The notes beneath the pieces are model-generated. The model was not told where the DNA came from. It searched no databases and saw nothing but the letters and a program-made list of their open reading frames with translations. Shown piece after piece: positions 40,153-40,351 of a DNA stretch of 40,351 nt (the first letter of the stretch is position 1; every line of letters starts with the position of its first letter). The stretch is from NCBI GenBank assembly GCA_003427395.1, contig BFEA01000111.1:739810-780160 (forward strand), given 5' to 3'. A program made the translations under genes and the position numbers. Origin of the DNA: Chara braunii (lineage: Eukaryota; Streptophyta; Charophyceae; Charales; Characeae).

Positions 40153-40258
40153 GTGTGTATGCGTGCCTGCTGGTTTGCATGCCTGTCTGAGTGCTTGCCG
40201 GTTGTGNGTGTGTGCGTGCCTGCTGGTTTGCACGTCTGTCTGAGTGCTTGCTGGTTGG
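40153..40258. repeat. 53-bp tandem duplication
   Basis: GCGTGCCTGCTGGTTTGCA occurs at 40161 and 40214, in two units of 53 bp with a few differences and one N. The sequence after the LTR fragment (40044-40351) otherwise shows no gene. Confidence 0.85.
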
Positions 40259-40351
40259 GTATGTGGTGTGACCCGCAAGGGTACTTGTTGGTTGCAAGGC
40301 CCACCGGGCCGGTACTTACCTGTGGCCGTGACTTCGAAGGGTTGCAGGGGG

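Noticed and set aside
36-40351. A new multi-gene biological system
   Set aside because: All recognisable coding sequence is retrotransposon-derived except the mannosidase and the mitochondrial fragment. No conserved gene cluster is visible.

Overview
This looks like nuclear DNA from a green-lineage (streptophyte) eukaryote, most likely a charophyte alga such as Chara. That is inference. It rests on Ty3/gypsy pol modules with chromodomain-like ends, a single host-type gene with plant-like GH47 architecture, long low-complexity tracts, and a fragment of mitochondrial atp9 joined to a group II intron. No bacterial operons, CRISPR arrays or convincing tRNA/rRNA genes were seen.

Layout. (1) 1-893: microsatellites and short direct repeats. 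(2) 894-9535, + strand: an old LTR retrotransposon (element 1) with two LTRs, a tRNA-Met-type primer-binding site, gag, and a pol broken by many stops. (3) About 9540-15070, + strand: element 2, a C-rich gypsy pseudo-element with frameshifts, two lost catalytic residues and an inverted piece inside integrase. (4) 15224-21575, - strand: element 3, the best preserved copy, with a 927-codon protease/RT/RNase H ORF, a polypurine tract and a 3' LTR; its 5' LTR is missing. (5) 21640 to about 23130, + strand: the 3' end of element 4. (6) 24452-25540: a solo LTR of the element 3 family with a 5-bp target duplication. (7) 26758-29306, + strand: the only host gene, a class I alpha-1,2-mannosidase (GH47) with no visible intron. 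(8) 29307-35107: mostly unassigned, repeat-rich sequence. (9) 35108-40043, - strand: element 5, with its 3' LTR, integrase/RNase H/RT, a mitochondrial insertion inside RT, and an LTR fragment carrying a hAT-like MITE. (10) 40044-40351: a two-unit tandem repeat.

Three 38-bp palindromes are exact head-to-head Tn5 mosaic ends (Nextera mate-pair junction adapter). Each is associated with an exact duplication of about 145 bp. They are assembly artefacts. One splits the mannosidase gene; removing 182 bp restores a 788-codon frame.

The genes do not form a pathway. The window is a nested retrotransposon landscape around one N-glycan processing gene. The most interesting biological signals are the mitochondrial intron-exon(-intron?) insertion in element 5, the MITE with a paralogous empty site, and the internal inversion in element 2. 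I found no convincing new defence, regulatory or biosynthetic system.
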